DNA from: Alcanivorax sp. 24 | GTDB taxonomy: Bacteria; Pseudomonadota; Gammaproteobacteria; Pseudomonadales; Alcanivoracaceae | Reading direction: 5' to 3' | Assembly (NCBI RefSeq): GCF_004360225.1 | Contig: NZ_SNUA01000006.1 | Location: forward strand, 124,001 to 188,000 | Length of the DNA: 64,000 nt | In this document: piece by piece, positions 39,229-48,181 of the stretch | Layout of the letters: each line of letters starts with the position of its first letter | Position numbering within the stretch: the stretch's first letter is position 1 | Notes under the pieces: model-generated | The model's database searches: none | What the model was told of the DNA's origin: nothing | The model's input: only the letters and a program-made list of their open reading frames with translations | Translations under genes and position numbers: made by a program

Positions 39229-39244
39229 TGTGATGTGAGTCACA
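39229..39244. promoter_or_regulatory. Perfect CRP/Vfr-type site before the FimX gene pair
   Basis: TGTGA-TGTGAG-TCACA: both consensus half-sites with the exact 6-nt spacer, in an A/T-rich stretch 81 nt upstream of the next start codon. This matches the CRP/Vfr consensus and suggests cAMP control of a type IV pilus regulator. The regulon link is inference. Confidence 0.7.
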
Positions 39245-39324
39245 AATAATTGTTGGGTTACGCCGTAAAGCTCGAATCAAGAGGCCCTGAATCAAGGGCC
39301 TCGAATTGTTGGGGAAGCACCGTC

Positions 39325-40263
39325 ATGGATGAGGTCATCTGGACCATACCGGCCGAGGAACGCGCGCCGGACCTGGATCGCTTGCCGTTCGCCAATCACC
39401 GCCCCCGCCGTCTGGCCGCCTGGCTGGCGAAGTTACCCATGGAGGACCCGCTGGAAAGCGTGGAGCTTTTGGCCGCGGTGCTCTCTGATCTTTGCCGCCT
39501 GCGGGCGGAGTCCCCCTTGCGGATGACCCTGCTGGAATTGTGCCGGCCACGAGTCCGGCAATGCCGTCAGGCTCTGGACGGTGACTTACTCAATTTACCG
39601 TTGTCTCCGCGCGGCACCGATTTGGAAGTGTTGTATCTGGGGGTACGCCTGCATGATCGCCTGGCGCTGGGGTATCAGGGCGTGGCACGTTCGGTGTTGG
39701 CGGGGCGTGGGTTGCCATCGCGTCAGGCCGCGGCCGTGGCGCTGCAACGGACCCTGGAGCAACTGGGGCACGGTCTGTTGCTGTATTTGCTGCTGCACCG
39801 TCCCCCGGAGCCGGGATTGTGGCGGCGTCTGCACCGGCTCTACGCGGTAGCCGAGCACCAAGAGCTGGAGGCCATGGCGGTGGATGACGTGGACTGGCCG
39901 GGGCGGGAAACCACGGTGGCGGTGACCTACGGCCGTCTGGTGCTGCTGGCCAGCGCTCAACCGGGGGCCTTGTCGCGACCCGCCGTGCTGGCGTTGTATC
40001 GGGCGGCCGCGCAATGGGCGCGCTGGCTGACCCTGGAGCCGCTGGAAGGACGGGCCTTGTTCCGGGTGGAGCTGGATTCCGACCGGCCGCCTTCCCGCGC
40101 CGATTCCGGTGGCGGCTTCAACACGCGTTATTTCGACCCCCGGCCGCTGGCGGCGGCGCTGACCCGGCGCGGCGGTGACGAAGCGCGGCGTTTGCACGAC
40201 CATTTGCGCTGGGCCTGGGAACCGGGGCCGGTGTCCAGACCCTCCGCGCAGGATTGCGGTTGA
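39325..40263 (+). CDS. FimX-adjacent conserved protein, possibly PilZ-family related
   Basis: A 312-aa helical, Leu/Arg-rich protein. Its N-terminus (RLPFANHRPRRLAAWLAKLP then LPLSPRGTDLEVLYLGVRLHDRLALGYQGV) recalls conserved proteins found beside PilZ/c-di-GMP genes in pseudomonads. I see no complete PilZ RxxxR motif, so it may lack that domain. ATG 39325 is chosen. It is 93 nt upstream of fimX on the same strand and behind the CRP-type site, so a shared role in type IV pilus or c-di-GMP control is plausible but unproven. Confidence 0.6.
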   Translation: MDEVIWTIPAEERAPDLDRLPFANHRPRRLAAWLAKLPMEDPLESVELLAAVLSDLCRLRAESPLRMTLLELCRPRVRQCRQALDGDLLNLPLSPRGTDLEVLYLGVRLHDRLALGYQGVARSVLAGRGLPSRQAAAVALQRTLEQLGHGLLLYLLLHRPPEPGLWRRLHRLYAVAEHQELEAMAVDDVDWPGRETTVAVTYGRLVLLASAQPGALSRPAVLALYRAAAQWARWLTLEPLEGRALFRVELDSDRPPSRADSGGGFNTRYFDPRPLAAALTRRGGDEARRLHDHLRWAWEPGPVSRPSAQDCG

Positions 40264-40274
40264 TCCTTTTTCAC

Positions 40275-40293
40275 ACGATCGAAGGATCGTTTT
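40275..40293. terminator. Weak hairpin with T-run before fimX
   Basis: ACGATC-GAAG-GATCGT followed by TTT: a 6-bp stem and short T-tract just after the upstream stop. It could attenuate read-through into fimX or be incidental. Confidence 0.35.
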
Positions 40294-40356
40294 GGAGAAC
40301 CCGAAAGGGTCAGGCACAATAGTTCATCTACGAATAATGGATGAGTGAATGCGCCG

Positions 40357-42435
40357 ATGAGTTACGCTCTCGATACCCTTCGCCTGCTGATCGCGCACGA
40401 TTCCCAGGACGACGCGGAACAACTGATGAACGCCCTGCGCAATGCCGGGCGTGCTACCCGGGCCCATCTGGCCCTGAACGATGAAGATCTGGCCCAGGCC
40501 CTGAAGGGCGGCACCTGGGAGTTGATGCTGTGCCGGCCCCGTTTTGGCGACGGCAGCTTTGAGCGGGCGCTGGAGCACATCAATCGCCTGGGGCGGGCCT
40601 TGCCGGTGGTGCTGCTGTGCGATGACTACTCGGCGGACCGGGTGCGTACCGCCATGATGGCGGGCGCCCGGGCGGTGGTGCCGGTGGACGATCGCGAACT
40701 GCTGATGTTGATGGTGGACCGGATGATCGAGTTCCTGCGTCTGCGCCGGGAATTGCAACACTCGGAGATCATTCGCCACGAGGCGGAAAAGCGGCTGGCG
40801 TTGCTGATGGACCAGAGCCGGGACGCCATTGCCTATGTCCTCGACGGCATGCATATTCACGCCAATGACAACTATGTCTCGATGTTCGGCTATCAGAGCG
40901 CGGACGATCTGGCCGGCGTGCCGATCATGGATCTGATCTCCGCCAGCGACCACGCCCGTCTGAAGCAGTTGCTGCGTGGCCGCGCCGCCGACGCCAGTCA
41001 GACCGACGAACTGCAATGCCGGGGGCTGCGTACCGACGGCGAGGAGTTCGACGCGACCTTCGTGTTCTCCCCCAGTACCTATGACGGCGAGACCTGTACC
41101 CAGATCGTGATTCGCGTCAGCGAGGTGGATGAAAACGCGATTCAGGCGCGGTTGGATGAGATCGTGCAGACCGACCAGGTCACCGGCTTGTACAGCCGTT
41201 CCTGGTTCATGGAGCAGTTGGACCAGGCGGTGGCGGAGGCGGTCCGCCAGGGGCAACTGGCGGCGGTGCTGTATTTGCGGGTGGATGACTTCGAGCAGCA
41301 CCAATCCGCTCTGGGCGTGGAGAACGCGGATCAGGTGTTGCGGGCGGTGGCGGACTGGCTGCGCCGGCATTGCGCCGACGCCAAGCTGGCGCGCATGGAT
41401 GGTGAGGACTTTGCCGTGCTGCGGCCGGTCAACGACATCGATGAGGCGCGTGCCATGGCGGAGTCGCTGTGCACCGGCATCGCCGGACTGATGCCGGAAG
41501 TGGCTTCCCGTACCGTTCATATCAGTGCCAGTGTCGGGCTGGCTTTCGCCCGCGAGGATGCCCGCAGCAGTCACTCGATCCTGACACTGGCCTTGAAATG
41601 CTGCCATCAGGCCCAGCGCGAAAACGGCGGCAAGGGTAACGCGGTGAAGGTGCACGATCCCATGGACGACGTCGCTTCCGGGTCTCGGGAGGCGATCGTG
41701 CTGAGTCTGCGCGAAGCGTTGGAGCACAACGGGTTCCAACTGCGCTATCAACCTCTGATGAACCTGAACGATGATCGTGAGCAGCTGTTCGAGGTGTTCG
41801 TGCAGATGCCGCAACGCCAGGGGGAGCCTCTGGCCGCCGCCGAGTTCATGCCGGTGGCCGCGGAAATGGGCATGGCCGGACGGGTGGATCGTTGGATCAT
41901 ACTGAACGCCATGCGCGCCGCCGCGACACAATCGCGGGTACCGGGGCTGTTGATCAACCTCAGTGGCTTCTCGGTGGGCGAAGCCGGTTTGGTGGACTGG
42001 TTGGCCAAAGCCTTGCGCGCGGCGCGGTTACGCCCGGCCCAGGTGACCTTCCAGCTCACCGAGGGGGATGCGGTGAATCACTTGAAGCAGGCGGCGGCGT
42101 TTGGCCGGGACCTTCGCAAACTGGGCTGTGGTCTGTCGATCAGCCGGTTTGGTGGCAGTCTGGACCCGTTCAAATTGCTTGAGCATTTACCCGCCAGCAT
42201 GGTCAAGTTCGAGGGGTCGTTCACCCAGGAACTGGGCAAACCGGAAAGCCGCGACCGTTTCGCCGATCTGGTCAAACGGGCCGGCGAGCAGGGGTGCCGC
42301 ACGGTGGTCGGATTCGTTGAATCCGCCGCGCAGATGCAGGCGCTATGGACTCTGGGCGGGGTGGATTACCTGCAGGGTTACTACCTGCAGGCGCCCACGG
42401 AGGCGTTGCTGGTGACGGAAGCCGAGGAGGAGTGA
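40357..42435 (+). CDS. fimX: FimX-like c-di-GMP receptor (REC-PAS-degenerate GGDEF-degenerate EAL)
   Basis: A 692-aa protein with FimX architecture. The REC domain (1-130) lacks the phospho-acceptor Asp at the usual strand (LMLCRPRF). A PAS domain follows (about 145-250). The GGDEF domain is degenerate (RMDGEDFAVL) and the EAL motif is EVF (LFEVFVQM). Both catalytic signatures are lost, as in P. aeruginosa FimX, which binds c-di-GMP through its EAL domain to control pilus assembly at the cell pole. ATG 40357 is preferred over GTG 40345. Confidence 0.88.
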   Translation: MSYALDTLRLLIAHDSQDDAEQLMNALRNAGRATRAHLALNDEDLAQALKGGTWELMLCRPRFGDGSFERALEHINRLGRALPVVLLCDDYSADRVRTAMMAGARAVVPVDDRELLMLMVDRMIEFLRLRRELQHSEIIRHEAEKRLALLMDQSRDAIAYVLDGMHIHANDNYVSMFGYQSADDLAGVPIMDLISASDHARLKQLLRGRAADASQTDELQCRGLRTDGEEFDATFVFSPSTYDGETCTQIVIRVSEVDENAIQARLDEIVQTDQVTGLYSRSWFMEQLDQAVAEAVRQGQLAAVLYLRVDDFEQHQSALGVENADQVLRAVADWLRRHCADAKLARMDGEDFAVLRPVNDIDEARAMAESLCTGIAGLMPEVASRTVHISASVGLAFAREDARSSHSILTLALKCCHQAQRENGGKGNAVKVHDPMDDVASGSREAIVLSLREALEHNGFQLRYQPLMNLNDDREQLFEVFVQMPQRQGEPLAAAEFMPVAAEMGMAGRVDRWIILNAMRAAATQSRVPGLLINLSGFSVGEAGLVDWLAKALRAARLRPAQVTFQLTEGDAVNHLKQAAAFGRDLRKLGCGLSISRFGGSLDPFKLLEHLPASMVKFEGSFTQELGKPESRDRFADLVKRAGEQGCRTVVGFVESAAQMQALWTLGGVDYLQGYYLQAPTEALLVTEAEEE

Positions 42436-42441
42436 CGCGGT

Positions 42442-42509
42442 ATTCGCTAGCAAGCCAGCTTCTCACAGGGGGCTACGAAGCGGCTGTGGGAAGCTGGCTT
42501 GCCGGCGAA
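42442..42509. repeat. Composite intergenic palindrome, copy C
   Basis: Arms ATTCGCTAGCAAGCCAGC and its complement (right end 42509) lie between convergent fimX and DUF815 genes. GGGCTGTTCTTCCAACTGTGGGG after it is a degraded version of the GCTGTCCCACGGTTGGGG module. May also terminate both transcripts. Confidence 0.85.
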
Positions 42510-42565
42510 CAGTTTTGCGTCCAGGGCTGTTCTTCCAACTGTGGGGTATCAATGTCCACGGGCGA

Positions 42566-43462
42566 TCAGCCCCGCCGCCCGGCCTGGTCGCGGGCGAATT
42601 GCCAGGCGATGCGTCCGGAGCGGGCGCCGCGGGTACGGGACCACAGCACCGCCTCGTCGCGCAACGCCGCCGCTTCCGCATCGTTGAAACCAAAATAGTG
42701 AAGCCACTGGTCCACGGCGTGCAGGTAATCGTCCTGGGTAAAAGGATAGAAACTCAGCCACAGGCCGAACCGCTCCGACAGCGACACCTTTTCCTCGGTG
42801 GTGTCACCGGGATGGATCTCGCCGTTTTCGCCAGGACGGGCCTCCAGGTTCTCGCTCATCTTCTCCGGCAGTAAATGACGGCGGTTGGACGTGGCATAAA
42901 TCAGCATGTTGGCGGCGGCGCCGGTCAGCGAACCGTCCAGGGCGGTTTTCAGCGCCTTGTAACCGCCTTCTCCTTCCTCGAACGAGAGATCGTCGCAAAA
43001 CAGAATGAAGCGTTCCGGGCGTTGGCGGATCAGGGCGACCACCTGGCGCAGGTCGGCGAGATCTTCCTTGTCGATTTCGATCAGACGCAGTCCTTCATCC
43101 TGGAAGGCTTGCAGGCAGGCCTTCACCAGTGATGACTTGCCGGTACCCCGGGCGCCAGTGAGAAGAACGTTGTTGGCGGGGCGGCCGGTGACGAATTGCC
43201 GCGTGTTGCGTTCGATCGCCTGTCGCTGGCGGTCGACGTTGCGCAGATCGTCGAAGCGGATCAACGCGGGATTCTCGATCGCAACCAGGCGGCCGCCGCC
43301 GAACGGCCCCTGACGGCGTTCCCAGCGATAGGCCGACGCCTCTTCGGGGAAGGACACCGGAGCGGTGCCGGTGGCGGTTTCCAGAGCGTTGGCGATGCGC
43401 TCGAGCTGGTGATGCAAAGCGGCCAGCAGCGCCTCGTTGGATGAGGGTGAATCCTGAGACAT
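42566..43462 (-). CDS. DUF815 AAA-like ATPase
   Basis: A 298-aa P-loop protein of the DUF815 family. Walker A is GARGTGKSS (about residue 104) and Walker B is ILFCDDLSFE; SNRRHLLPEKMSEN matches sensor regions. The first 80 residues are helical. The cellular role is not established. Monocistronic; convergent with fimX and divergent from a small lipoprotein gene. Confidence 0.88.
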   Translation of the reverse strand: MSQDSPSSNEALLAALHHQLERIANALETATGTAPVSFPEEASAYRWERRQGPFGGGRLVAIENPALIRFDDLRNVDRQRQAIERNTRQFVTGRPANNVLLTGARGTGKSSLVKACLQAFQDEGLRLIEIDKEDLADLRQVVALIRQRPERFILFCDDLSFEEGEGGYKALKTALDGSLTGAAANMLIYATSNRRHLLPEKMSENLEARPGENGEIHPGDTTEEKVSLSERFGLWLSFYPFTQDDYLHAVDQWLHYFGFNDAEAAALRDEAVLWSRTRGARSGRIAWQFARDQAGRRG

Positions 43463-43630
43463 GATGACTCCGTCAATGGGGCTAGGATGAAACTCCTATG
43501 ATGGCGCAACCTGATCTGGTGCGGTTACCTGAAAACCGCCTAATACTAGCGCGAATACGACAGACAAACCTCTCCGCCGGCGCTATTCTGAGCCGGTTCG
43601 ACAATCGTGCGGAAGTAGCTAAGGAACAAC

Positions 43631-43987
43631 ATGTCGATCTGGAAACTACCCGCCGCCATGATCGTGGTGGCGCTGGTAACGGGCTGTGGCCCGTCCGATA
43701 ATCCATCCGCGGATGCTTCGGCGGATGTGGCCTCCGATAACGCCGCCAGTGCGGATCAGGCCGGCTCTTCCGGCCGGAGCGCGCCGGTGCTGGATACCCG
43801 CACCGAGGTTTCCCTGCAAGAATCCCTGGGCCGGGTCCGCTCGTCACTGCCGGAAGAACGACGCATTGAGTTCGACCAGTCGGTGAAGCTTATTATGGAT
43901 GTGGCCCCACAACGATTGCAGGGCATGACCGCCGAGCAGGTGCTGGCGGCCGGGCGCGAACTACACCAGCGGATTAACGGCGGCTGA
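43631..43987 (+). CDS. Small lipoprotein (DUF6694-like)
   Basis: A 118-aa lipoprotein. It has a signal peptide with lipobox VTGC (residues 16-19), an Ala/Ser/Asp-rich linker and a compact C-terminal helical domain (LQESLGRVRSSLPEERRIEFDQSVKLIM). The +2 residue is Gly, consistent with outer-membrane sorting. The last 27 nt overlap the convergent GST gene. Function unknown. Confidence 0.8.
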   Translation: MSIWKLPAAMIVVALVTGCGPSDNPSADASADVASDNAASADQAGSSGRSAPVLDTRTEVSLQESLGRVRSSLPEERRIEFDQSVKLIMDVAPQRLQGMTAEQVLAAGRELHQRINGG

Positions 43988-44617
43988 GGATGGCTGATGC
44001 CGGTCCTGGGAGCGCTGGGCCCGCAGGTAGGCGGGCTCCTGCTGAGCCCGTTGCCAATAGGCGCTGACGCGTGGCGGAAAGTACTGGGACAGGTCGAGTC
44101 GCTGCGCCAGCAGCAGTGCATAGGCCACGGAAATATCGGCGGCGGTGAAGCGGCCGGCGCACAGCCAGTCGCGGTCGCTCAGAGCCCTCTCCACACCTTT
44201 CAAACGCGATAGAAACCAGCGCGTATAATCCTCCGCCACTCGCGGCAGTCGCCGTTCTTCCGGTTCCAGTTGGGTGTAGCGCAGTACCAGTGTCTGCGGG
44301 AAAGTCAGGGTGGCTTCGCCAAAGTACAACCCGTTGATCCAGGCGCCGTATTCGGGATGGTCCGCCGACAGTGCCAGTGACGAATCCGGTCCATAGCGGC
44401 TTACCAGATAATGAACAATGCCCGAGGATTCGGTCATGCGGGTGTCGCCGTCCACCAGCAGCGGAATGGTGCCCAGCGGGTTTTGCTGCAAGTAATCCGG
44501 GCATTCAACACGCGGCGGGAACGGCATCATGTTGAGTTGGTAGGGTAATTCAAGCGCTTCCAGGGCCCACAGGCAGCGGAACGAGCGGGCGTTGTGGCAG
44601 TGGTACAGTGTGATCAT
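43961..44617 (-). CDS. Glutathione S-transferase family protein
   Basis: A 218-aa GST. The N-terminal thioredoxin-like domain shows MITLYHCHNARSFRCLWALEALELPYQ, the cis-Pro region NPLGTIPLLVDG and the glutathione-binding TESSGIVHYL; a helical C-terminal domain follows. Its start overlaps the CoA-transferase stop by 4 nt, making it the last gene of a four-gene minus-strand operon. The substrate is unknown. Confidence 0.92.
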   Translation of the reverse strand: MITLYHCHNARSFRCLWALEALELPYQLNMMPFPPRVECPDYLQQNPLGTIPLLVDGDTRMTESSGIVHYLVSRYGPDSSLALSADHPEYGAWINGLYFGEATLTFPQTLVLRYTQLEPEERRLPRVAEDYTRWFLSRLKGVERALSDRDWLCAGRFTAADISVAYALLLAQRLDLSQYFPPRVSAYWQRAQQEPAYLRAQRSQDRHQPSSAAVNPLV

Positions 44618-45789
44618 CGCGGGGGCTCCGTGATTTTATATTCGGCCAGCACTTCATCGGTGTGCTGACCCAGGTGTGGTGCCGGCCGGGCCGGTTGTGG
44701 CGCCCGCGCGCTGAAGCGAGTGGGCAGCGGCATTTCCACGTAATCCCCTTCGCTGGGGTGATGGCGGCGCTGGAACAGGCCGGTGGCCCACAAGTGCGGG
44801 TCTTGCAACACGCGGTCGAAGGCGCACACCGGCATGGCCGGAATCGACGACGCCCGGCACAGTGTCATCCACTCGGCGGTGGTTTTTTGCGGCGTGCGTT
44901 GCGCCATTTCCTTGTAAAGCAGGGAAATATTGGCGCGGCGCTCGGGCTGGCTGCTGAATTCCGGCCGTTCGGTGAGCTCGGGGCAGCCGAGCAGGTCGAG
45001 CAGCGTCAGCCAGCAATGATCGTTGTGGGGGACGATGCTGATGTGGCCGTCGGCGGTGGGAAAGGGATTGCGGTGCGGGTCCAGCTGTCGGAAGTAACCG
45101 GCGTCCTCGCTGGTGGGCGGCTCGAACGCGTGGCCGAACAAGTGTTCCTGGAACAGAAACTGGGTGAAGGCCTCGAACATGGGGATCTCCACCTGCTGGC
45201 CTTCGCCGCTGCGCAGCCGGTGCACCACCGCCGCCAGCACCGCCTGGCTGGCGTACAAGGCGCCCACCTTGTCGGCGATCACCGAAGGCACATAGCGGGG
45301 CTGGCCGCCATCGCCGTCGTAGCGGCCGACCAGATCGGTCATGCCGCTGGCGGCCTGGATCACGTCGTCGTAAGCCTGCAGGCCGGCATAGGGACCGCCG
45401 GAGCCGAAGCCGACACAGTGAGCGTAGATGATGTTCGGGCGCAGCGCCTTGACGCTGGGGTAGTCGAAACCGAGTCGGGCGATGGCATCGGCACGCACGT
45501 TGTGAATAAAAACATCGGCGTCACCCAGCAGGGCCGCCAGCGCCCGCCGGTCCCGTTCCTGTTTCAGATCCAGCACCACCGACCGCTTGCCGCGATTGGT
45601 GGTCACGAACGCCGGCCCCATGCCCGGTGTTTTCGCCGGATTGCCGGCGATGCGCATGAGGTCGCCGGCGGGCGCCTCGACCTTGATCACGTCGGCGCCG
45701 AGATCGGCCAGCATCTGGGTGCAATAAGGGCCGAAGATCATCGTTGTCATGTCGATGATGCGTATGCCCTCGAGCATGCTCTGGGACAT
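44614..45789 (-). CDS. CaiB/BaiF family CoA-transferase
   Basis: A 391-aa class III CoA-transferase. It shows RIIDMTTMIFGPYCTQMLADLGADVIKVE, NRGKRSV and the catalytic aspartate in QAYDDVIQAASGMTDLVG. It moves CoA from an acyl-CoA donor to a carboxylate. ATG 45789 has GGAG 7 nt upstream; ATG 45792 is adjacent. It lies between an enoyl-CoA hydratase gene and the GST gene, a grouping that recalls carnitine-type or other acyl-CoA dehydration pathways; the exact substrate is unclear. Confidence 0.92.
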   Translation of the reverse strand: MSQSMLEGIRIIDMTTMIFGPYCTQMLADLGADVIKVEAPAGDLMRIAGNPAKTPGMGPAFVTTNRGKRSVVLDLKQERDRRALAALLGDADVFIHNVRADAIARLGFDYPSVKALRPNIIYAHCVGFGSGGPYAGLQAYDDVIQAASGMTDLVGRYDGDGGQPRYVPSVIADKVGALYASQAVLAAVVHRLRSGEGQQVEIPMFEAFTQFLFQEHLFGHAFEPPTSEDAGYFRQLDPHRNPFPTADGHISIVPHNDHCWLTLLDLLGCPELTERPEFSSQPERRANISLLYKEMAQRTPQKTTAEWMTLCRASSIPAMPVCAFDRVLQDPHLWATGLFQRRHHPSEGDYVEMPLPTRFSARAPQPARPAPHLGQHTDEVLAEYKITEPPR

Positions 45790-45814
45790 CATGAATCTCC
45801 CGAAGAGTGGGCGA

Positions 45815-46603
45815 TCAGCGGCCGCTCCAGACCGGTTCCCGTTTCTCGATGAACGCGCGCGGCCCTTCCTTGTAGTCCTCGGTGGTCACCAGATAATCGC
45901 GGGCCTTGTCGCCGGCGGCGATCAGGGCGGCCTCGTCCAGGTCGTGGGTAAGGCGGGCGATGACCAGGCTTTCCTGCACCGCGATCGGCGCGTTGGCGGC
46001 GATGGTTTCGGCCAGTTCCCGGGCGGTGTCGAGAACCCGATCCGCTTCTACCAGCCGGTTTACCAGGCCGAAGTCATAGGCGCGCTGGGCGTCCAGCGTG
46101 TTGCCGGTGGCGATCAGTTCCAGAGCGATGGCCCGGGGCAGATTACGGGGCAGGCGGTAAAGACCGCCGGCCAGCGCTACCAGCCCGCGTTTCACCTCCG
46201 GCAAACCGAACGCCACCCTGGGGGACGCCACGCGCAGGTCACAGGTCAGAGCGATTTCCAGGCCGCCGGCCAGGGCCAGACCATTGAGCGCGGCGATCCA
46301 CACCTTGCGGCGTGGCGCATGCACAAATCCGGCGAAACCGCCTTCCCGGGTAACCAGCCGATGGGCGTTGCCGGCGGAGATTTCCTTGAGGTCGGCGCCG
46401 GCGCAGAACACCTTGTCGCCGCTGCCTTGCAGGATCACGGCACGGATGTCGTTGTCCGCTTCGGTGGCTTTGACCGCGGCTTCCAGCCCTTGGGCCACGT
46501 CACCGTTGACGGCGTTGCGGGCTTGCGGGCGATTGAGCGTGACCAGGGCAATGTGATCACCCAGGCGTTCCAGGGTTACGGCGTTATTGGTGTTATCCGT
46601 CAT
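45815..46603 (-). CDS. Enoyl-CoA hydratase/isomerase family protein
   Basis: A 262-aa crotonase-fold enzyme, close to CaiD in length. Oxyanion-hole segments are FCAGADLKEI (about residue 65) and ALAGGLEIALTCDLRVA; the catalytic Glu position is in FGLPEVKRGLVALAGGL. It hydrates or dehydrates a 2-enoyl-CoA. It is followed 25 nt later by the CoA-transferase and preceded by the thiolase-like gene. An upstream ATG at 46618 is in frame. Confidence 0.92.
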   Translation of the reverse strand: MTDNTNNAVTLERLGDHIALVTLNRPQARNAVNGDVAQGLEAAVKATEADNDIRAVILQGSGDKVFCAGADLKEISAGNAHRLVTREGGFAGFVHAPRRKVWIAALNGLALAGGLEIALTCDLRVASPRVAFGLPEVKRGLVALAGGLYRLPRNLPRAIALELIATGNTLDAQRAYDFGLVNRLVEADRVLDTARELAETIAANAPIAVQESLVIARLTHDLDEAALIAAGDKARDYLVTTEDYKEGPRAFIEKREPVWSGR

Positions 46604-46639
46604 GTGTGTGTTTCTCATCCAGGTCTTGGGGGTTGGCGG

Positions 46640-48181
46640 CTATACAGCCTCTCTGGTGTTGGTCGTCCGCTGCGAGGTCACGCGGAAGTTCAGAAGGCCG
46701 CCTTCTCCCGGCATGGCCTCCCCGGCCAGGCCAATGGGGCTGTTTTCCGGGTCGAGCAGGGCTTCCAGGGTGGCGCGGTCGGTGCCCGGAACCCGGGCCA
46801 TCAAACGCTCGCCGGCCGGTGTCAGCGCCAGCACCACGGCGTAATCCACCTCGCCGGCACGGTTGAATAGCGCGGTGAACGTCTCCAGCGTGGCCGGGCC
46901 CTGATAGCGTTCCCGCAGGGGCGGCACCGGTCCGCGGCGGGCATCGGCTTGCGCCTGGACGCTGTAGTCCTCGGCCAGCGGTGCCGGTGGCGGCCGGTTG
47001 GAAAGCACCACGGCATGGTGTTTGGTGACATATTCCCCCTGGCCATAGAGCAACCCCTCGCCCGGGGCACTGTCACGCAGGCGGCGCACCATGGCGGCGG
47101 CGGCATGAGTCATGTAGTTGTTCATCGGCGCGCCGAAGAAGCTCAGGCCGCCGGTCACGCTGGGCTGGAAATCCTCGTCCAGACCGAGCGTGCGGCGGGC
47201 CATTTTGGGCACGCAGGGAAAGCAGCTGTACAGCTCCAGATGGCGGAAGCCGCCAACGTCGCCGCCGGCCCACCGCAGCACGGTTTCCAGCACGGTGTCC
47301 TGGGCGTGGGAGCGGTGGAACTGATCCCGTTGCAAATAATCCTCCGGCTCCACCGCCGCCGCTCCGCCCCACAAGTGGATCCAGCGTTTCTCGGGAATGC
47401 CCATTTCCGCGGCCACGGCGGCGCTGGTCAGCAGCAGGGCGGCGCCCTGATTGACCATCGGATTGGCCACCTGCCATTTGGTGTACGGCCAGGCCACTGC
47501 CCGGTTTTCCGCTGTCGGGGTAATGATCTCCTCGGCGCTCGGCGTGCGTTCGGACCAGGTATGGGGATTGTTCGCCGCGATGCGGGCCATTCGCGCCCAC
47601 AGACGGCCGGACTCCTCCATGGCCGCGCGGGGCGTCTGGCCATAGCGGTGAGGCAGAGCGTTTTCGTAAAATGGGTACACCGTGGGCGGCATCAGAATGC
47701 CGTGCTTGAGCGACAGCGGATGCAGAATGTCCTTGCCGCGCCGTACCTTCGGCGCAGGATCACGCGGTGGCCAGGGCAGATCCAGATTCTGTTTCGCCGC
47801 CCGTTCCGTGGTATGCCGGGATTCGGCGCCGACCACCGCCGCCACCCGGTATTCGCCCCGTGCGATGGCGAGTGCGGCCTGGTGAAGGTAGCGCAACGGC
47901 GACTCCCCACCCATGGGGCCGAGTTCCACCCGCCATGGGTGGTGTCCCAACCGTTGGCGGAGTTGCTCTTCGGTGTCGGGGTAGGGCCAGGACAATTGAT
48001 AGACGATATCCACCGAATCAAGCTGATCCAGCAGGGGCGCGCCACTGTCCTGTTCCGCCTGGCGCAAGGCGTGTTCCATTAACGCCAGCGGCTCGAGTCC
48101 CCGTTCCAGATGACGGGGACGATCAAGCACTTCACCCACGCCCACAAGGACGGGAAGACAGCGCGGGTCGGGACTGCTCAT
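46640..48181 (-). CDS. Thiolase-like acetyl-CoA acetyltransferase family protein
   Basis: A 513-aa protein of the long, divergent acetyl-CoA acetyltransferase group. It shows PVLVGVGEVLDRP, VAAVVGAESRHT, LELYSCFPCVPKMARRTLGL (a possible active-site Cys region), and VTGGLSFFGAPMNNYMTHA. The canonical N-terminal Cys motif of thiolases is not evident, so catalysis is uncertain. It leads the operon with enoyl-CoA hydratase, CoA-transferase and GST genes. ATG 48181 is chosen for the typical MSSPDPRCLPVLVGVGE start. Confidence 0.82.
   Translation of the reverse strand: MSSPDPRCLPVLVGVGEVLDRPRHLERGLEPLALMEHALRQAEQDSGAPLLDQLDSVDIVYQLSWPYPDTEEQLRQRLGHHPWRVELGPMGGESPLRYLHQAALAIARGEYRVAAVVGAESRHTTERAAKQNLDLPWPPRDPAPKVRRGKDILHPLSLKHGILMPPTVYPFYENALPHRYGQTPRAAMEESGRLWARMARIAANNPHTWSERTPSAEEIITPTAENRAVAWPYTKWQVANPMVNQGAALLLTSAAVAAEMGIPEKRWIHLWGGAAAVEPEDYLQRDQFHRSHAQDTVLETVLRWAGGDVGGFRHLELYSCFPCVPKMARRTLGLDEDFQPSVTGGLSFFGAPMNNYMTHAAAAMVRRLRDSAPGEGLLYGQGEYVTKHHAVVLSNRPPPAPLAEDYSVQAQADARRGPVPPLRERYQGPATLETFTALFNRAGEVDYAVVLALTPAGERLMARVPGTDRATLEALLDPENSPIGLAGEAMPGEGGLLNFRVTSQRTTNTREAV

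Noticed and set aside
40324-41931. 535-codon minus-strand frame opposite fimX
   Set aside because: No motif and His/Gln/Arg-rich composition typical of antisense reading of a GC-rich gene.
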